Assembly (NCBI GenBank): GCA_947359465.1 | Contig: OX375872.1 | Coordinates: forward strand, 84,438,931-84,502,930 | Reading direction: 5' to 3' | Source of the DNA: Metellina segmentata | Taxonomy: Eukaryota > Arthropoda > Arachnida > Araneae > Tetragnathidae | DNA length: 64,000 nucleotides | Part shown: piece after piece, positions 34,372-45,402 of the stretch | Position numbering within the stretch: the first letter of the stretch is position 1 | Layout: every line of letters starts with the position of its first letter | Notes under the pieces: model-generated | Databases searched by the model: none | Told to the model about the DNA's origin: nothing | Seen by the model: only the letters and a program-made list of their open reading frames with translations | Translations under genes and position numbers: made by a program

Positions 34372-34894
34372 CGTTGGTGCAAGAGGGCGCTGTTTTACGC
34401 ATTTGAAAATCGTTTTGGTTTTTAAACTTCGTCATTCTCAATGTGGATTTCTCACGTGATGGAAAATTACACGAATTCCGAGATGACTGACATGCATCTA
34501 TCCTACAGGATTGTCGATGTAAACTGGGAGAGTTACTCAATGATTGTACCGTGAACGCTTCATGAACAGATGGGTGCCAAATGAAAGGTATTTCTATTTC
34601 TGGAGAGCTGGAACTTCCCGGCCGACCCGTATCATGTCTGCTGACATGAAATATTCCGGTTTCACGCAGCTGTTTCGCAATTTTACTCTCTTCTATTGGA
34701 GAAGCACTCACGGTACGATCTTTCAGAAGCTATTCCGTTACCATGGACACACACAGCCCAATGCATTAGATAAAGGTTCGCCATATCAGAAGTCGTGTAA
34801 TGATGCATCATGTGTGACATCTGCATTACGAAAGACGAAGTTTAAAAAACAACGATTTGCAACTGCGTCAAACTACGCCCTCTAGTATCCAACG
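34372..34894 (-). mobile_element. Internally deleted mariner-like transposon with long inverted ends
   Basis: The ends form an inverted repeat of about 65 bp: CGTTGG...AGAGGGCG...TTTAAACTTCGTC on the left and its diverged complement GACGAAGTTTAAA...CGCCCTCTAGTATCCAACG on the right. The 523-bp element keeps only the N-terminal part of a transposase on the minus strand. Confidence 0.85.
34450..34784 (-). pseudogene. Mariner-like transposase N-terminal (helix-turn-helix) pseudogene
   Basis: From the ATG at 34782-34784 the minus strand reads MANLYLMHWAVCVHGNGIAS then ERSYRECFSNRR before a stop. In a shifted frame it continues IAKQLRETGIFHVSRHDTGR then PGSS and REKSTL. The GN...A...Y...FPNRR, LRETG.F.VSRHDAGRP order matches the HTH region of an arthropod mariner-like group (DUF4817-type N-terminus). 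The catalytic DDE part is absent. Confidence 0.82.
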
Positions 34895-35115
34895 GGTATC
34901 TATGTGTAGGTAGCGATTACACGTTTTACGACATTTTGTTCTATTTTGATGCATCCTGTCACTCTTCCAATTTTGTCCAGAGAATTTCGAATCTCCATTT
35001 GTTTTCTAGTGTTTTTCATAATTCAAATTTAAGAACATGAAGCACAAATTTTGACGAGGAGAAAAATGAACTATTCTATTTAGACTTTTCTAACAACTGT
35101 TCCAAACAACTTAAC

Positions 35116-35359
35116 TTAACTTTGAAGTGGTTTCGACGAGATATCTCATCCATCAAATCTGACCGATTTTACTTCTGAAGAGACATCTTATTATCAAGAT
35201 ATTGAAGACTTTTTCTTGATGATATGATCAATATCTAGTAATTTTTTTCTTAAGACAAGATATCTTGTCTATCAAAATCTGGTCAGCTTTGCTCTTAACG
35301 ATATACATCGTCAGTCAATATCTGGTCATTGTAAAGACAAAGACCGGGCGGGGGGTTAA
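35116..35359 (-). mobile_element. TTAA-pal element copy 10
   Basis: It runs from TTAACTTTGAAGTGGTTTCG to GCGGGGGGTTAA. The units are GACGAGATATCTCATC, AAGAGACATCTTATTATC, AGACAAGATATCTTGTC and AACGATATACATCGTC. The third unit remains a palindrome although both arms changed (ACAAGATATCTTGT), a compensated change. Confidence 0.88.
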
Positions 35360-35480
35360 ACAGTGATGCGGTTGTAAAATATTAATAAGATCATATTTAT
35401 CTTGAATATGTTTTGAATTCTGTTGCAAGTAACATCTTTTTATTGTTTATCAGTCTATATTTTTAATTTATATAGACGGT

Positions 35481-35689
35481 TTAGAGCAGAAACTCATTAA
35501 GTGACATTTGGAGATTATAAATGCCAGTTTTCATGATGATGAGAAATAACTCATATTTTAATCTTTTAAAAGATATATAAACACTACATAAAATGGTTAT
35601 AGTTTTTATATTTTAATACATAAAAGATTTATTGTTAGTCATTAAACAGTAGAAAATTATTTTTCTTAGTCAATGAGTTTCTGCTGTAA
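35481..35689. mobile_element. MITE-B copy 2
   Basis: TTAGAGCAGAAACTCATTAA at the left is matched by the inverted TCAATGAGTTTCTGCTGTAA at the right. The interior is AT-rich and unlike copy 1. No ORF. Confidence 0.85.
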
Positions 35690-36474
35690 GTCGACGATGT
35701 GTCGATTTTTCAATGATTTCTATGCAATACCGTACTCATAGAATTTCGGTATGTTACAACGGTAAAAAAAAATTACTGAGAAAATGTGTACAAATATGTA
35801 TTTAAAACCATTTATGAAACACATACAACATTTTATCAAACTCATGAATGACGAAATTTCTTTTTGATGTATTACATAAATAGTCCCGGAGCATTATTTT
35901 TCATTTACTACGGATATTTTGATGAAAAAAGAACAAATAAGTTTGGTTAGAGTTATTATGTGATCAAGAAAAAATTAAGTCTTCACTAATTTGTTCCACA
36001 AAACATTCGTAACATTTTATCACCTTTAGTAATAAGAGTGTGTATTATCCTGTGTTTAATGATGCCTTCAATTATGTTATAACAAAAGAAATTAATCGAA
36101 AGTGACAAAAATCTGTCCCTGAATTTATTGCCTCGGAGCTTTGATGCATTTTTTTGTTATTAACTGCCTCATGTGATTAAATACCTCTTTCTTGGTCCCT
36201 AAAGTGATTTGTTATGTGTCTGGACAAGTTCCCTAGAAATTTAGTGTTATTCTTCCCTTTGTGTCTTTTAATTGATCATGTTAACACTGCAATTAAAGTT
36301 CTTGTATCTTAACGTCAGAATATTTTAATCAAAAATATATTATCTTAGTTGTATAGTGTTAGATCACTTTTAACTCTTCTTACGTATTCAGAATACTACT
36401 ATCTTATTTATTTATTTGTTGAAATAAATTATTCATTTACAGTGTCAGACTCCTATCAAGTACATTTCGTCAGC
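35690..36474. other. AT-rich, nothing recognised
   Basis: This is the spacer between two MITE-B copies. No credible ORF. Confidence 0.4.
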
Positions 36475-36755
36475 TTAGAGAAGAAACTCATTAACTGATA
36501 TTTTTCAGAAATACATTTTTGACATGAAATGCATATCTTCATTACAATACATTGTCGTTTTGTAATTTATCACACTGTAATATAACACTATCAAAATGTT
36601 TATAATATTTATTGTTGGCCTAAACACTAATAGTAAGTCTTTTAACGGCTGTTGAGGGGGGGGGAGGACAACATTTGTTTCGTTGTTACACTGTCAAATA
36701 AAATTGTTAAGCGTTGAAAAATGCTGCATTATCAGTTGATGAGTTTCTGCCCTAA
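36475..36755. mobile_element. MITE-B copy 3
   Basis: TTAGAGAAGAAACTCATTAA at the left is matched by ATCAGTTGATGAGTTTCTGC then CCTAA at the right. It is about 70 bp longer than the other copies and contains a G run near 36655. Confidence 0.82.
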
Positions 36756-38283
36756 GAGCCAACGATATTCGAAATGATTAATGTGTACTTAAAAAAAACA
36801 ATACTATGGTATAGACTGTAATTATGTATTAGAAATGAAATTAACACGTTAGGCTTTCATTTTCAAACGTCGTATGTATCAAACTAGGATTTGACAAATA
36901 TTTATGTGTGGGTTTTGGAGTAGTACATCTACGAATGGTTTAATGCCATATAATAACTAAATTGCACTAAAATTATAAGCTCTTTCTTTCGTAAGATATC
37001 TAAGAAGTTCGTTTCATTCCAATTAATTTGTTTCAACCGCTGGCACTGGAATGCGCCAGTAAAAAAAATAGGAGTGTGCACATCTTTAAAAAATATCGTA
37101 TTAATAGAGATTCAGTAAAAATAAAAAATAATTGTTTTCAAAAGTATTTGGAAAGTAAACAATTCCTATACGTTTTAAAATTAAGTAACAATTCCTATTC
37201 AACTGTAAAAATCACCTAATTCTCTCACGTGAAGATTTATTCACATACACATACTCAATTGTAAATTGAGAGTAACATTCATGTCCGAGTACTTAGTCTG
37301 AATTTTTTCGATTTTTAACGACAAAAATTTCGTTATTATTCTTTCACTTAGTTCGTTTTCGTGGGTGACTTGTACTTATATTAAAAAAGGGTACAGACAA
37401 ATGATCTCCAAAACCTCAATAGATCAAGGAATTTTCAAAAAAATACTGTCTGTTTGTGGTTATTAATATTTCACACGAGCGTTTTTCGATGCTCTCATAT
37501 ATTAAGAATTGTTGAATTTTACAACTTTATTAGAATAGATCCCTTTTTTATGCAACTTTATCTGCTTTTTAAGCTTAAAAATTAGTATCATCACTGTTAA
37601 TGTATATTTTTCCACCAACCTTTTCACACTGAAATATTGTCCAATGTACCTTCAAACTGAAATTTTTATTCATCTTCATTAAAATTTTAAATAAAATCTT
37701 TTTCAGTGCTAGTTCCCAAATTTGAGTACTTGTTAGAGTAATCACGATAATTTATTCCTCATTTCCAACTCAGTTGTTACTTAAATATTGATATTGACGT
37801 TGTTCGTCTTGGCCATTTTTTTATGGCCCGTGCTCCGCCAAAACTCAACCAAGCAGTAAACTGAAAATAATTTCTTGAAACTCTTTAGTGATCCACTTGA
37901 GATCATGTATTGAGATTGTTTCAAACCTTCCTGCACAAACTCTAAGAGGAGGTAGTGAGCGCAAAATTAACATAGGAATGCAAGTATTGCACCGGTATTT
38001 TCTAGGGGGCACTGCTTGACAGAGCAGTTAATTGGTCAGCTTGCATGGTAATCCAAGCGTCGACGCTGCCAGCGGGCATTATTGTTGTTGATCGCAACTT
38101 TGAGTATCTAATATGAAACTTTAAGCTTACAACTACTGTCAAACTTTGAAATTAGGGATACTAAAATGTCCATGTTCTTACTGTCTTTTTATTATCTTAG
38201 GGTATTCTTTAGCACATCCGAGTGGTATTTGCGGGGACACATACCTATGAGAATTTGGTTTGATTTTGTCTTACCTACACCAA
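36756..38283. other. AT-rich, mostly nothing recognised
   Basis: A slightly GC-richer patch lies at about 37890-38100 without element ends. No credible ORF. Confidence 0.4.
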
Positions 38284-38341
38284 TCAACCCTAAATGTAGT
38301 TTCGACGATATTTCGCGTTCATCAAGATCTGACCAATTTTG

Positions 38342-38586
38342 CCTCGTTTGAATGGATAACGGATTAGAAACCAGAGGTTTGCGAGTTCGGATCCAACCAA
38401 TGACCGTGGTGTATAACCTCCTCAGTTCAGAAGTATCACATGTGATACTTCTCAGCTCAGGTGTGACCTCGTCTGACTATGGTTCAAGGTGTGTCTTGTG
38501 AATTCCACCTTAGGGTTTGATCCCGCACCGTTCCCAATAACCCTTTAATTCGCTAAAGTGCTATGTCAATTAAATACCAACCTACC
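38342..38586 (+). mobile_element. SINE-1 inserted in TTAA-pal
   Basis: The head GCCTCGTTTGAATGGATAAC, the B box GAGTTCGGATCCAACC, and a body shortened in the middle carry a perfect 24-bp palindrome at 38429-38452. The 3' part ends CAATTAAATACCAACCTACC. The flanks ACCAATTTTGC (left) and ATCAACTTTGC (right) are a likely 11-bp target duplication, derived from the TTAA-pal spacer. Confidence 0.9.
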
Positions 38587-38751
38587 TGATCAACTTTGCA
38601 AATACTGGACGAGATATCTCGCCATCATTGCTGATTCTTATAAGATGACGCGATCAATATCTGGTAGGTTTTCTCTTAAAGTGGGAGATATCTCGAGCTT
38701 CAAGACAGGGTCAGTTTCGCTAATGACAAGATTCCTCGTCGAGGAAACCAC

Positions 38752-39009
38752 CAGGTAGGTAGAGATTTTTATTAACATCGTACTGGAGCAACACAACGTA
38801 CTTTTGAACCATGGTCAGATGACGAGGTCACACCTGAGCTGACACCCCACTCTTCAAACTTCCACACCATGCAATGTGAGGATATTTTTGGTCACTGCAG
38901 AATAAACGTGCTTTAGCCCCCATTTGTTTACGACGGTCTTTGGTTGAATTCGAACTCGCAAGCATCCGATTGCTAATGTGTAACGCTTCCACGAGATGGG
39001 CTGAAGTTT
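38752..39009 (-). mobile_element. SINE-1 copy, reverse orientation
   Basis: The tail GGTAGGTAGAG is followed by TTATTAACATCGTACTGGAG, GAACCATGGTCAGATGACGA, CCCCACTCTTCAAACTTCCA, ACGACGGTCTTTGG, the B-box complement GAATTCGAACTCGC, and a decayed head. An internal segment around the CGGGATTGATCCC block is deleted. Confidence 0.88.
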
Positions 39010-39026
39010 GCGCAGGAAGCTTTTAA

Positions 39027-39469
39027 ACACCCTCTATATAGTATTTATGCTATTAAACATTGCTATTATTAACTTATTTTGTAGTTATTTCAAATCCCAC
39101 CAAGTTCCGACCCACGCGCTTTGGTAAACAAGCCAGATAGAATTTTATAAATAATTAAATTCAACTTAGTTTAAAAAAAACATTAAATTCCGTTGTATCT
39201 CCAGTTTAAATACATAAGACTACAGGTATATATTGCAACCATGTTAATTTTAATGTAATGAGTTATAGTATCCAAAAGGTAAAAATTCAGTGTGTCGAGG
39301 CAACCATCTGTTGATTTATTCTTTGAATAAGCGGTATCTAAGATTAATATAGAACCTGCCTCTAAAGTGCTGACTCTCGCAAGGTAAAAAAAAAAGAACA
39401 ATTCTCTAATCAAGAGTTAATTTTCCTAAAAGGAAAAATTATCCCTTTACTATCGTAGAAAATAAAGTA
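39027..39469. other. AT-rich, nothing recognised
   Basis: Short frames only. Confidence 0.4.
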
Positions 39470-40010
39470 GGTATTTTTTTCCCTTTCTATTTCACCGTCG
39501 TCCTATCCTTGCCTACTTCGTTACCTAACTTCGCAGCCGCGTTTTGGAAGCTTTTTTTGTGTTACAAACGCCGCTTTAAAACTTCCCGACGTCTTCTCCG
39601 TCGCAGCGACATAATTAGGCGTAATTAATGAAATCAGGCGCTTAGGTTCACCACGCTAAGAAACGGAGTAAATGATATTCAGCTTTCGTCCAAAACGTTG
39701 GTAACGAGTAATTATCTGTTTTTTTTCATTACTCTCTCTTAGAAAGGGGGATGAAAATGTAGGATTCGTTCCCTTAATTTGTTGAAAAAAGGTAGAAAGG
39801 GAGAGTTAATAAGCGGTTGGATACTACTCTCTGCTGCAACTGCTGTCGATGACAAAGTGTCATTTTTTCCCACATTTTTTGATATTTTTGATCTCCGAGG
39901 TGTAAATAAAGCCGTCGATCTTAATCAGATTACACTGCGAGCTGAATGTAGGGGCTTTTTCGTTTGAACCTTTTTAAATGGAGAAAGGCGCTGGTGTAGA
40001 TTCGGGAAGT
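39470..40010. other. GC-richer complex island 7 (candidate regulatory block)
   Basis: It contains GGCGTAATTAATGAAATCAG with a TAATTA core at about 39618. No mobile element and no recognised ORF. The regulatory role is inferred only. Confidence 0.35.
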
Positions 40011-40644
40011 TGAATGCTGAAGTCGTAGCACAGATGAGTCTTCATTTTTTCTTTCACTACCCAGTACTAATTCCTAAACAAGGACGTTATAGAAAAAGCA
40101 CGCAGTTTTCTGAGTTGAATTGCCCCTTAGTTTTGAAAATTTAACACTCCATACACCGCTTTTGTTACATGCTTCAGTGTTCATATGTTCAAATGTTCAT
40201 ATGTTCGTAGCACCATCGAAACCCCGAAAGTTGAATTTTCTTGCTTACGAGGTTTTAACATTATTTGGTACTAAAATTGTTTCAAAAGCTCTTGAGCCAA
40301 CATCAGTTTAAAAAAAGTCCTCTGTACGCGAATCTACAATTTGGTACCTGATTTTTCACGACTCTTGAACAATTTTGATTTCATGATTTTTAAGAAGTTT
40401 TGATATTAAATTAGCGATATAACGTAAAACCAGGACGAGAACGCGTACTTGTATTTTTTGCGGTTTTCATCTGAATATACTTTCTAGATCATCATATATA
40501 TTCGATGTTCTATAGATTATATTTTATTTAACCCGATCCGTCTGAGGGCATGCAGGAAACACTTCTACAATATTTGATACAAAATTCAATTAGAAAACTA
40601 AATTTATGAGATATTTTTAATCACGGAGTTGCTGGATGAGGAAT
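40011..40644. other. Nothing recognised
   Basis: A small direct repeat TTCATATGTTC lies at about 40178-40206. Otherwise featureless. Confidence 0.4.
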
Positions 40645-40874
40645 TTAACCCTCCAAATGGTTTCGACCACATACCTCGTCCATAAAGATCTGATAATTTT
40701 TGCTGCTGATAAGAAACCTCGTCATCAAAATATTGAAGATTTTTTGATGATTACGCGCGAGATCAAGATCTGGTCAGTTTTCTTCTATTGAAGAGATCTT
40801 ATCGTTCATGAAGATCTAGTCATTTTATAACAAGATATCCCTCATACCTTCATTACAACGACCAGAAGGGTTAA
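40645..40874 (-). mobile_element. TTAA-pal element copy 12
   Basis: It runs from TTAACCCTCCAAATGG to CCAGAAGGGTTAA, both TTAA intact. The palindromes are eroded (ACCACATACCTCGTCC, GATAAGAAACCTCGTC, AAGAGATCTTATCG), while the ATCAAGATCTGGTCAG spacer remains. Confidence 0.9.
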
Positions 40875-41075
40875 ATTTGGATCGATTAATTCAAGTTAAT
40901 TTCTCGTTTTCCAGATCGACAGATCTATTGAGGGAAAATTCTAAATTTCATAAGGATTCATCAGAGTCTACATATGACTTGCTTTATTTTAGGAATCCCC
41001 AAGTATTGTGTAGCAATCTCAATAGCATAGACTTGGGAGAAAGGATGAAGATAGTATAGTGAGCACTGGTTGAAA

Positions 41076-41185
41076 AGGGACGAGATACCTAGACAATGAT
41101 ATTTTCTGATTTTTTGATGATTGCGAGTTCGACATCTGGTCAGTTTCATGAAATACCTCGTCGAGACAGACACCAGGAGAGTTAA
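41076..41185 (-). mobile_element. TTAA-pal element copy 13, truncated
   Basis: The right half only: GGGACGAGATACCTAGACAA, ATCTGGTCAGTTTC, TACCTCGTCGAGACAGACACC and AGGAGAGTTAA. Confidence 0.8.
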
Positions 41186-41289
41186 ATGTCCAATCACTGG
41201 CCTCTTGAGTACTTGAAGAGGGTAAATGGTGGCTACTTGAAAAAGGGTACACAATTTTTAAGTCGCCGTTGCTCATGATAAAGACAATC

Positions 41290-41394
41290 ACATACATCCT
41301 TGGGCTTACCTTCGTATATTTCCTTCCGGGGTTGATTCTGGACCGTCTCCAACAACCCGTTGTGTTTGTATAGTGTGATATAAATTCAAAGTAC
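41290..41394 (+). mobile_element. SINE-1 3' fragment
   Basis: TTTCCTTCCGGGGTTGATTC, GGACCGTCTCCAACAACCCG, TTGTGTTTGTATAGTGTGAT and AAATTCAAAGTACC align with the last 100 bp of SINE-1. Confidence 0.8.
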
Positions 41395-41699
41395 CAACTG
41401 CCTTTTGCTTGCCAACAGGGGTTCGACATGGGATCTATTGAGTGGAAAATACTATGGCAACAATCCTAGTTAAGCGGGTAACTGTAAAATATTGTTGAGT
41501 TCTTGTCAACAATTTCTATATCCTATAAAAAATTAGTACTAATATAATGTGTATTAAGTTGAGCGGTTATGCAATTATTTAACAGTTGAGTTAACACTTG
41601 AAATAGTCATGTATTAATTTATGTATGCCTTTTTTGCACGTTTGATGACATTTACAGCACACAGGCAGATGCGTGTATAAGCATATTATAAGTTGAGAT

Positions 41700-42470
41700 A
41701 TTTCTATCGAGATAACGGGGCTGTATAGTGCGCTCCGTATTTTATCGAAATCTCAGTTTAGTATGAGTCGCCACTCATTTATGACCCTCAGGATTGTGTA
41801 CACTTCCCGATCATTTAAATTCCCTGTTCTCGGGACTTAATAAAAGCGGCTCGCTCCGCATGCAAGGGTGCCAATGTGTTGAAAAGTACTAAAAACCTAA
41901 TCGTTTTCCCATTTCCCTGCCATAATCTGCGCTTCACATCTGACCACAATTTCGTCGCCATGACATGTAACCTAATAGTATCAACTTTCTTTTTTAGTAT
42001 AGAGGAAGTCGATAAGGCGAGAGTAGATAAGAAATGGAGGAGCGCGGGTGAGAATGAGGGGAGATAAAGAGAGAAAAAAAGAACCCTTCACTTATGAGTG
42101 CGAATGGCTTGGGTGGCCTGAGATACAGTGTGGGGAGAGGGCCTGATTTATAGTGGAGACAGCCGACACTTAATACGGCGTTGTTGGACGGCTATAACTC
42201 GTCGGACGGGCCTGTTTTTGTTCAGGGGACGGGGACCTCCCTCGCTACCTATTCATTGCAGCCTGTCACTCGTCTAATATCCTTTGCTCCGGAGGAAGAC
42301 CTCGATTTTAGAGCGAGGGAAAACACTTTTGGAAGCGGAAATGTGTTTGGTTGTCGGCCGATTCAAAATATTTTTGTTTGGCTGAGATGCGAAGGAAGAG
42401 AGGAGAATCATGCGCGAGAATCAGTCGCACACTATTTATTTCTCTTGGCTACTTGTTTTCTGATTGGTGA
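41700..42470. other. GC-richer complex island 8 (candidate regulatory block)
   Basis: Complex sequence (GGGGACGGGGACCTCCCTCG at about 42224). Frames at 41876-42067 and 42181-42531 have no recognised domain, and the second runs into the downstream TTAA-pal element, which argues against it being a gene. No mobile element inside. Confidence 0.35.
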
Positions 42471-42474
42471 CTTG

Positions 42475-42752
42475 TCTAAAGGTGGTTTCGACGAGATATC
42501 TCGTCCATCAAGATCCGAACAGTTTTTCTAGTGGTGAGATAGTTTGAGTGGTTTGATGGTGAGATTTCGTCATCATAAAATAATAGACAATATTTTGATG
42601 TCGAGATATGTCATTTTTAGAAAAATTCGTCATATTTTGATGATTGAGATATCTTGTCGTAATCACTTGGAGGGTTGATGACGAGATACCTCGTACTGGT
42701 CAGTTTTGCTAATGACGTGACACGTTTTCCAGACAACCACCGGGAGGGTTAA
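42475..42752. mobile_element. TTAA-pal elements fused head to tail (copies 14a and 14b)
   Basis: 42475-42676 starts GGTGGTTTCGACGAGATATC with the perfect palindrome GACGAGATATCTCGTC (42490-42505) and ends CACTTGGAGGGTTGA. 42677-42752 restarts GACGAGATACCTCGT and ends CACCGGGAGGGTTAA. The first has complementary-type ends at both sides; the second is a truncated reverse-oriented copy sharing its boundary. Confidence 0.85.
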
Positions 42753-42884
42753 AAATAATTGTAAAATTTATTTTTTGGATTCATTGATTAGGAGGGCTAG
42801 GTTTGTTTTGATTAACTTCTTTGTTTCGACCTTTAATTTTGCTTTTAAAATTCAATTTAAGTGCAAAGTTTTATACTGTAACCA

Positions 42885-43505
42885 CGACTTTACATATTAA
42901 CATGTTATTGAATATTCACAAATGTGTTTCCATGGTTACAATAAAAAATTGTACTCTTAGCTGGGTTACAAGGGACAACAACAAAGGTCTGCGTATGTAG
43001 ATTTCAGAGGTGTTAAACATAGATTTAGGTATTGATAAATCATGGATTTACATATGGACGTACCGAATGAACATTCATAAATGTGTGGTTATAGTAAAAA
43101 ATTTTGCCCTTAGCCCCCTTAGTTTCGTTTTTAAGGGACAACGATAAAAGTTCATATAAGTGGACCTCAGGAACAAAGAGGTTATACAAATATTTACATA
43201 TTGATAAACTATGAATTTACACACTTGGCATGTTCATTGAGCATTAACAAATGTGATTTCGGGGTTACAATAAAGAATTTTGCACTTAGTTTAGTTCCAT
43301 GGGTATATAGAGGAACCACAGGAACAAAGAAGTTAAGCAACGATTTACGAATTAAAACATCACGGAATTACATATAGACTTATTTTCATTGAACATTCAC
43401 AAATGAGAATCTGTGGTTACAGTAAAGTTTTGTCCTTATTTGGGTTTCAAGGGGAAAAACAAAAGTCCACATACGTGATCCTCAGAAATGGAGAGGTTAA
43501 ATAAA
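42885..43505 (+). repeat. Four-copy tandem array, about 150-170 bp unit
   Basis: The anchor AA(C/T)ATTCACAAATG or a close variant occurs at 42911, 43070, 43240 and 43392. It is followed each time by GGTTACA(A/G)TAAA, TTTTG(C/T)CCTTA, AAGGGACAAC and ATACGTGGACCTCAG-like blocks. The units have diverged. No ORF runs through the array. Confidence 0.85.
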
Positions 43506-43727
43506 GTTAAAAAAGAACTTTGATATCAAAAAATGATCAGCCTCCCAATTCATAATTAAATTTTACTTCATTTCAAAATCTTACCTTAGTTTTCAGTGAT
43601 TATATACTTATGTGACCTCTGTAGAATATCATAATTTAAAACATATTTGTGAATAGTCCCAACATTTTATTACTTTTTCTTTGTGTGTGGTTATTTATAG
43701 AAAATACTAATTTATCTTCTATCAAAA

Positions 43728-43926
43728 CTCAAATGTCCTAACAAAGAAATGGTGTGGAAGTTTGGAGTGTGGGGTGCCAGCCCAGGTGTTTTTCTCATCT
43801 TCTGACAGTGGTTCAAAGTTACGAAGCTTCATCCTTAGATCTTTCCTATCGGGATTGATCCCAGACCTTGGCCAATAACCCGTTGTGTTGCTCCAGTGTA
43901 CTGTTAATCAACTACCTACCTACCTA
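43728..43926 (+). mobile_element. SINE-1, 5'-truncated
   Basis: CTCAAATGTCCTAAC, GGTGTGGAAGTTTGGAGTGT, GGGTGCCAGCCCAGGTG, TATCGGGATTGATCCCAGAC, CCGTTGTGTTGCTCCAGTG and CTACCTACCTACCT lie in consensus order. The tRNA head is absent. Confidence 0.92.
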
Positions 43927-45264
43927 TTGATTTCGCACTTTTTAATATAAGCCAACATTTATTTAAGTCTATATTTTTTACTTGTTGAAATCTAATGTAT
44001 GTAATTACAAAGAGTATTAAATAATGAGCATAACATTTGCGAATGTATGTTATATCAGAAGATGTTTGAATTATCTAAGCAATTTGTTTTTTAACGTTCC
44101 AATCAAAGTCCTTACAATAGGTTGAGGCTTCACAAAATATCAAGAAACTAGTTTCACTCCAAATGATGAAAGATTAACTCTTTAAAAAAGAAATGGAGAT
44201 ATTAACTCCGAGAAATAAAACAAACTGAAAAATCGAATGTTTATAGCTATTTAAAAAGTTATCATGAAAAAAATATTTATGAATAAGAAGATAACCCTTT
44301 AAATGAAAATAAAATTATTATAACTAGGTAATTACCTATCTTTTTGCTCTAACTTGCTTGTGTAACTGTATTAGTATGCCCTAATACTCAAAAGTGATTT
44401 AATATAGGTAATTAAAAGCATTTGATACCAAATCATGTCTCTAATCAAAACAAATCACGTTTCGTCATCATCTCTATAATTTTGGATTGAATGGTAAATT
44501 AGTTTTACTAAAACCCCTTTTAATTTCAAACGACTAGAAAATTGAAAAGAAAAAACTGACAAATAAAGATAATTTCGTAGAATAATTTGTTTCTAAGACA
44601 CAATTTTTTTTTAAAGGATATGTACTTTTCTTGTAATTTTTGTTTCCGAAAAAAAAAATGGTTGAGTAGCACTAATTCACTTGTTTTTCAGTCACTACTT
44701 TAATCACTCTTTGAGCATACGAAAGTTATAAAAGAAATTATTATGTTTTTGATTATAACTATATTTAAAGAAAATAAATTATTTGTAAAAGGAATCCATT
44801 TTAGGCTATTCGTTTTTCAGTAACGGTATCATTCGAAGAAATGAGTGTTTATAAAAATTAATTATCTTCCTTTTAACGGGTTAAATTTGAAAGTTGAGGC
44901 ATGTTTGATGAAGTAATGGATACTATACTATATTCATTCATGAATATAAAATATCTTAAAGTACCCCTGTATACCTTTAAAACGCCCTTTTCACTCATAT
45001 TTTACATGCTATTATACTGCAGCTCTTTAGGTCTTCAAATCTCTTCGGAGTTTACTTCTATGACCATAGAACTGCAAATAAAAAAAAATTTTAAAGCATC
45101 AAAATCTATAGTATTTGAGATGGGGATTTATATTGTTTTGTGCATTTTCTCGAAATTATCTCAAAATGCATCTATTAAATTATTTTTAAAATCTTTATAC
45201 CTGTTCTAATGATTATAAATGAGCGTTTAAAATATTATTAATATATATGCACTTAAAAATTTTT
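43927..45264. other. AT-rich, nothing recognised
   Basis: The 102-codon frame at 44901-45209 is Phe/Leu/Ile/Lys-rich as expected from base bias, with no family signature. I do not call it a gene. Confidence 0.4.
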
Positions 45265-45402
45265 GTCGTCACTTGACCATGGTTCAAAATTACGCGGTGT
45301 TGTCCTTTGGACTGGATTTTTCCCTTTGGGTTTGATCCCGGACCGTTGCCAATAGCCCGGTGTGTTGCTCCAGAGGGACATTAATTCAATATCTACCTAC
45401 CT
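45265..45402 (+). mobile_element. SINE-1, 3' part
   Basis: TCGTCACTTGACCATGGTTC, AAAATTACGCGGTGTTGTCC, TTTGATCCCGGACCGTTGCC, GTGTGTTGCTCCAGAGGGAC and TATCTACCTACC. The flanks TTAAAAATTTTT and TTAAAAAAATTT are similar and may be an eroded target duplication. Confidence 0.92.

Larger units (their letters stand above)
38284..39026 (-). mobile_element. TTAA-pal element copy 11, split by two SINE-1 insertions
   Basis: The left part 38284-38341 (TCAACCCTAAATGTAGTTTC, GACGATATTTCGCGTTCATC, GATCTGACCAATTTTGC) is followed by a SINE-1. The middle part 38587-38755 (GGACGAGATATCTCGCC, GGGAGATATCTCGAGC, GACAAGATTCCTCGTC, AAACCACCAGG) is followed by an opposed SINE-1. A candidate right end at 39010-39026 (GCGCAGGAAGCTTTTAA) completes it. 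Removing the SINEs leaves about 244 bp, the normal length of the family. Confidence 0.8.

Noticed and set aside
44901..45209. 102-codon frame with hydrophobic composition, possible membrane protein
   Set aside because: In this AT-rich sequence Phe, Leu, Ile and Lys are expected by chance. No conserved motif or splice context was seen.
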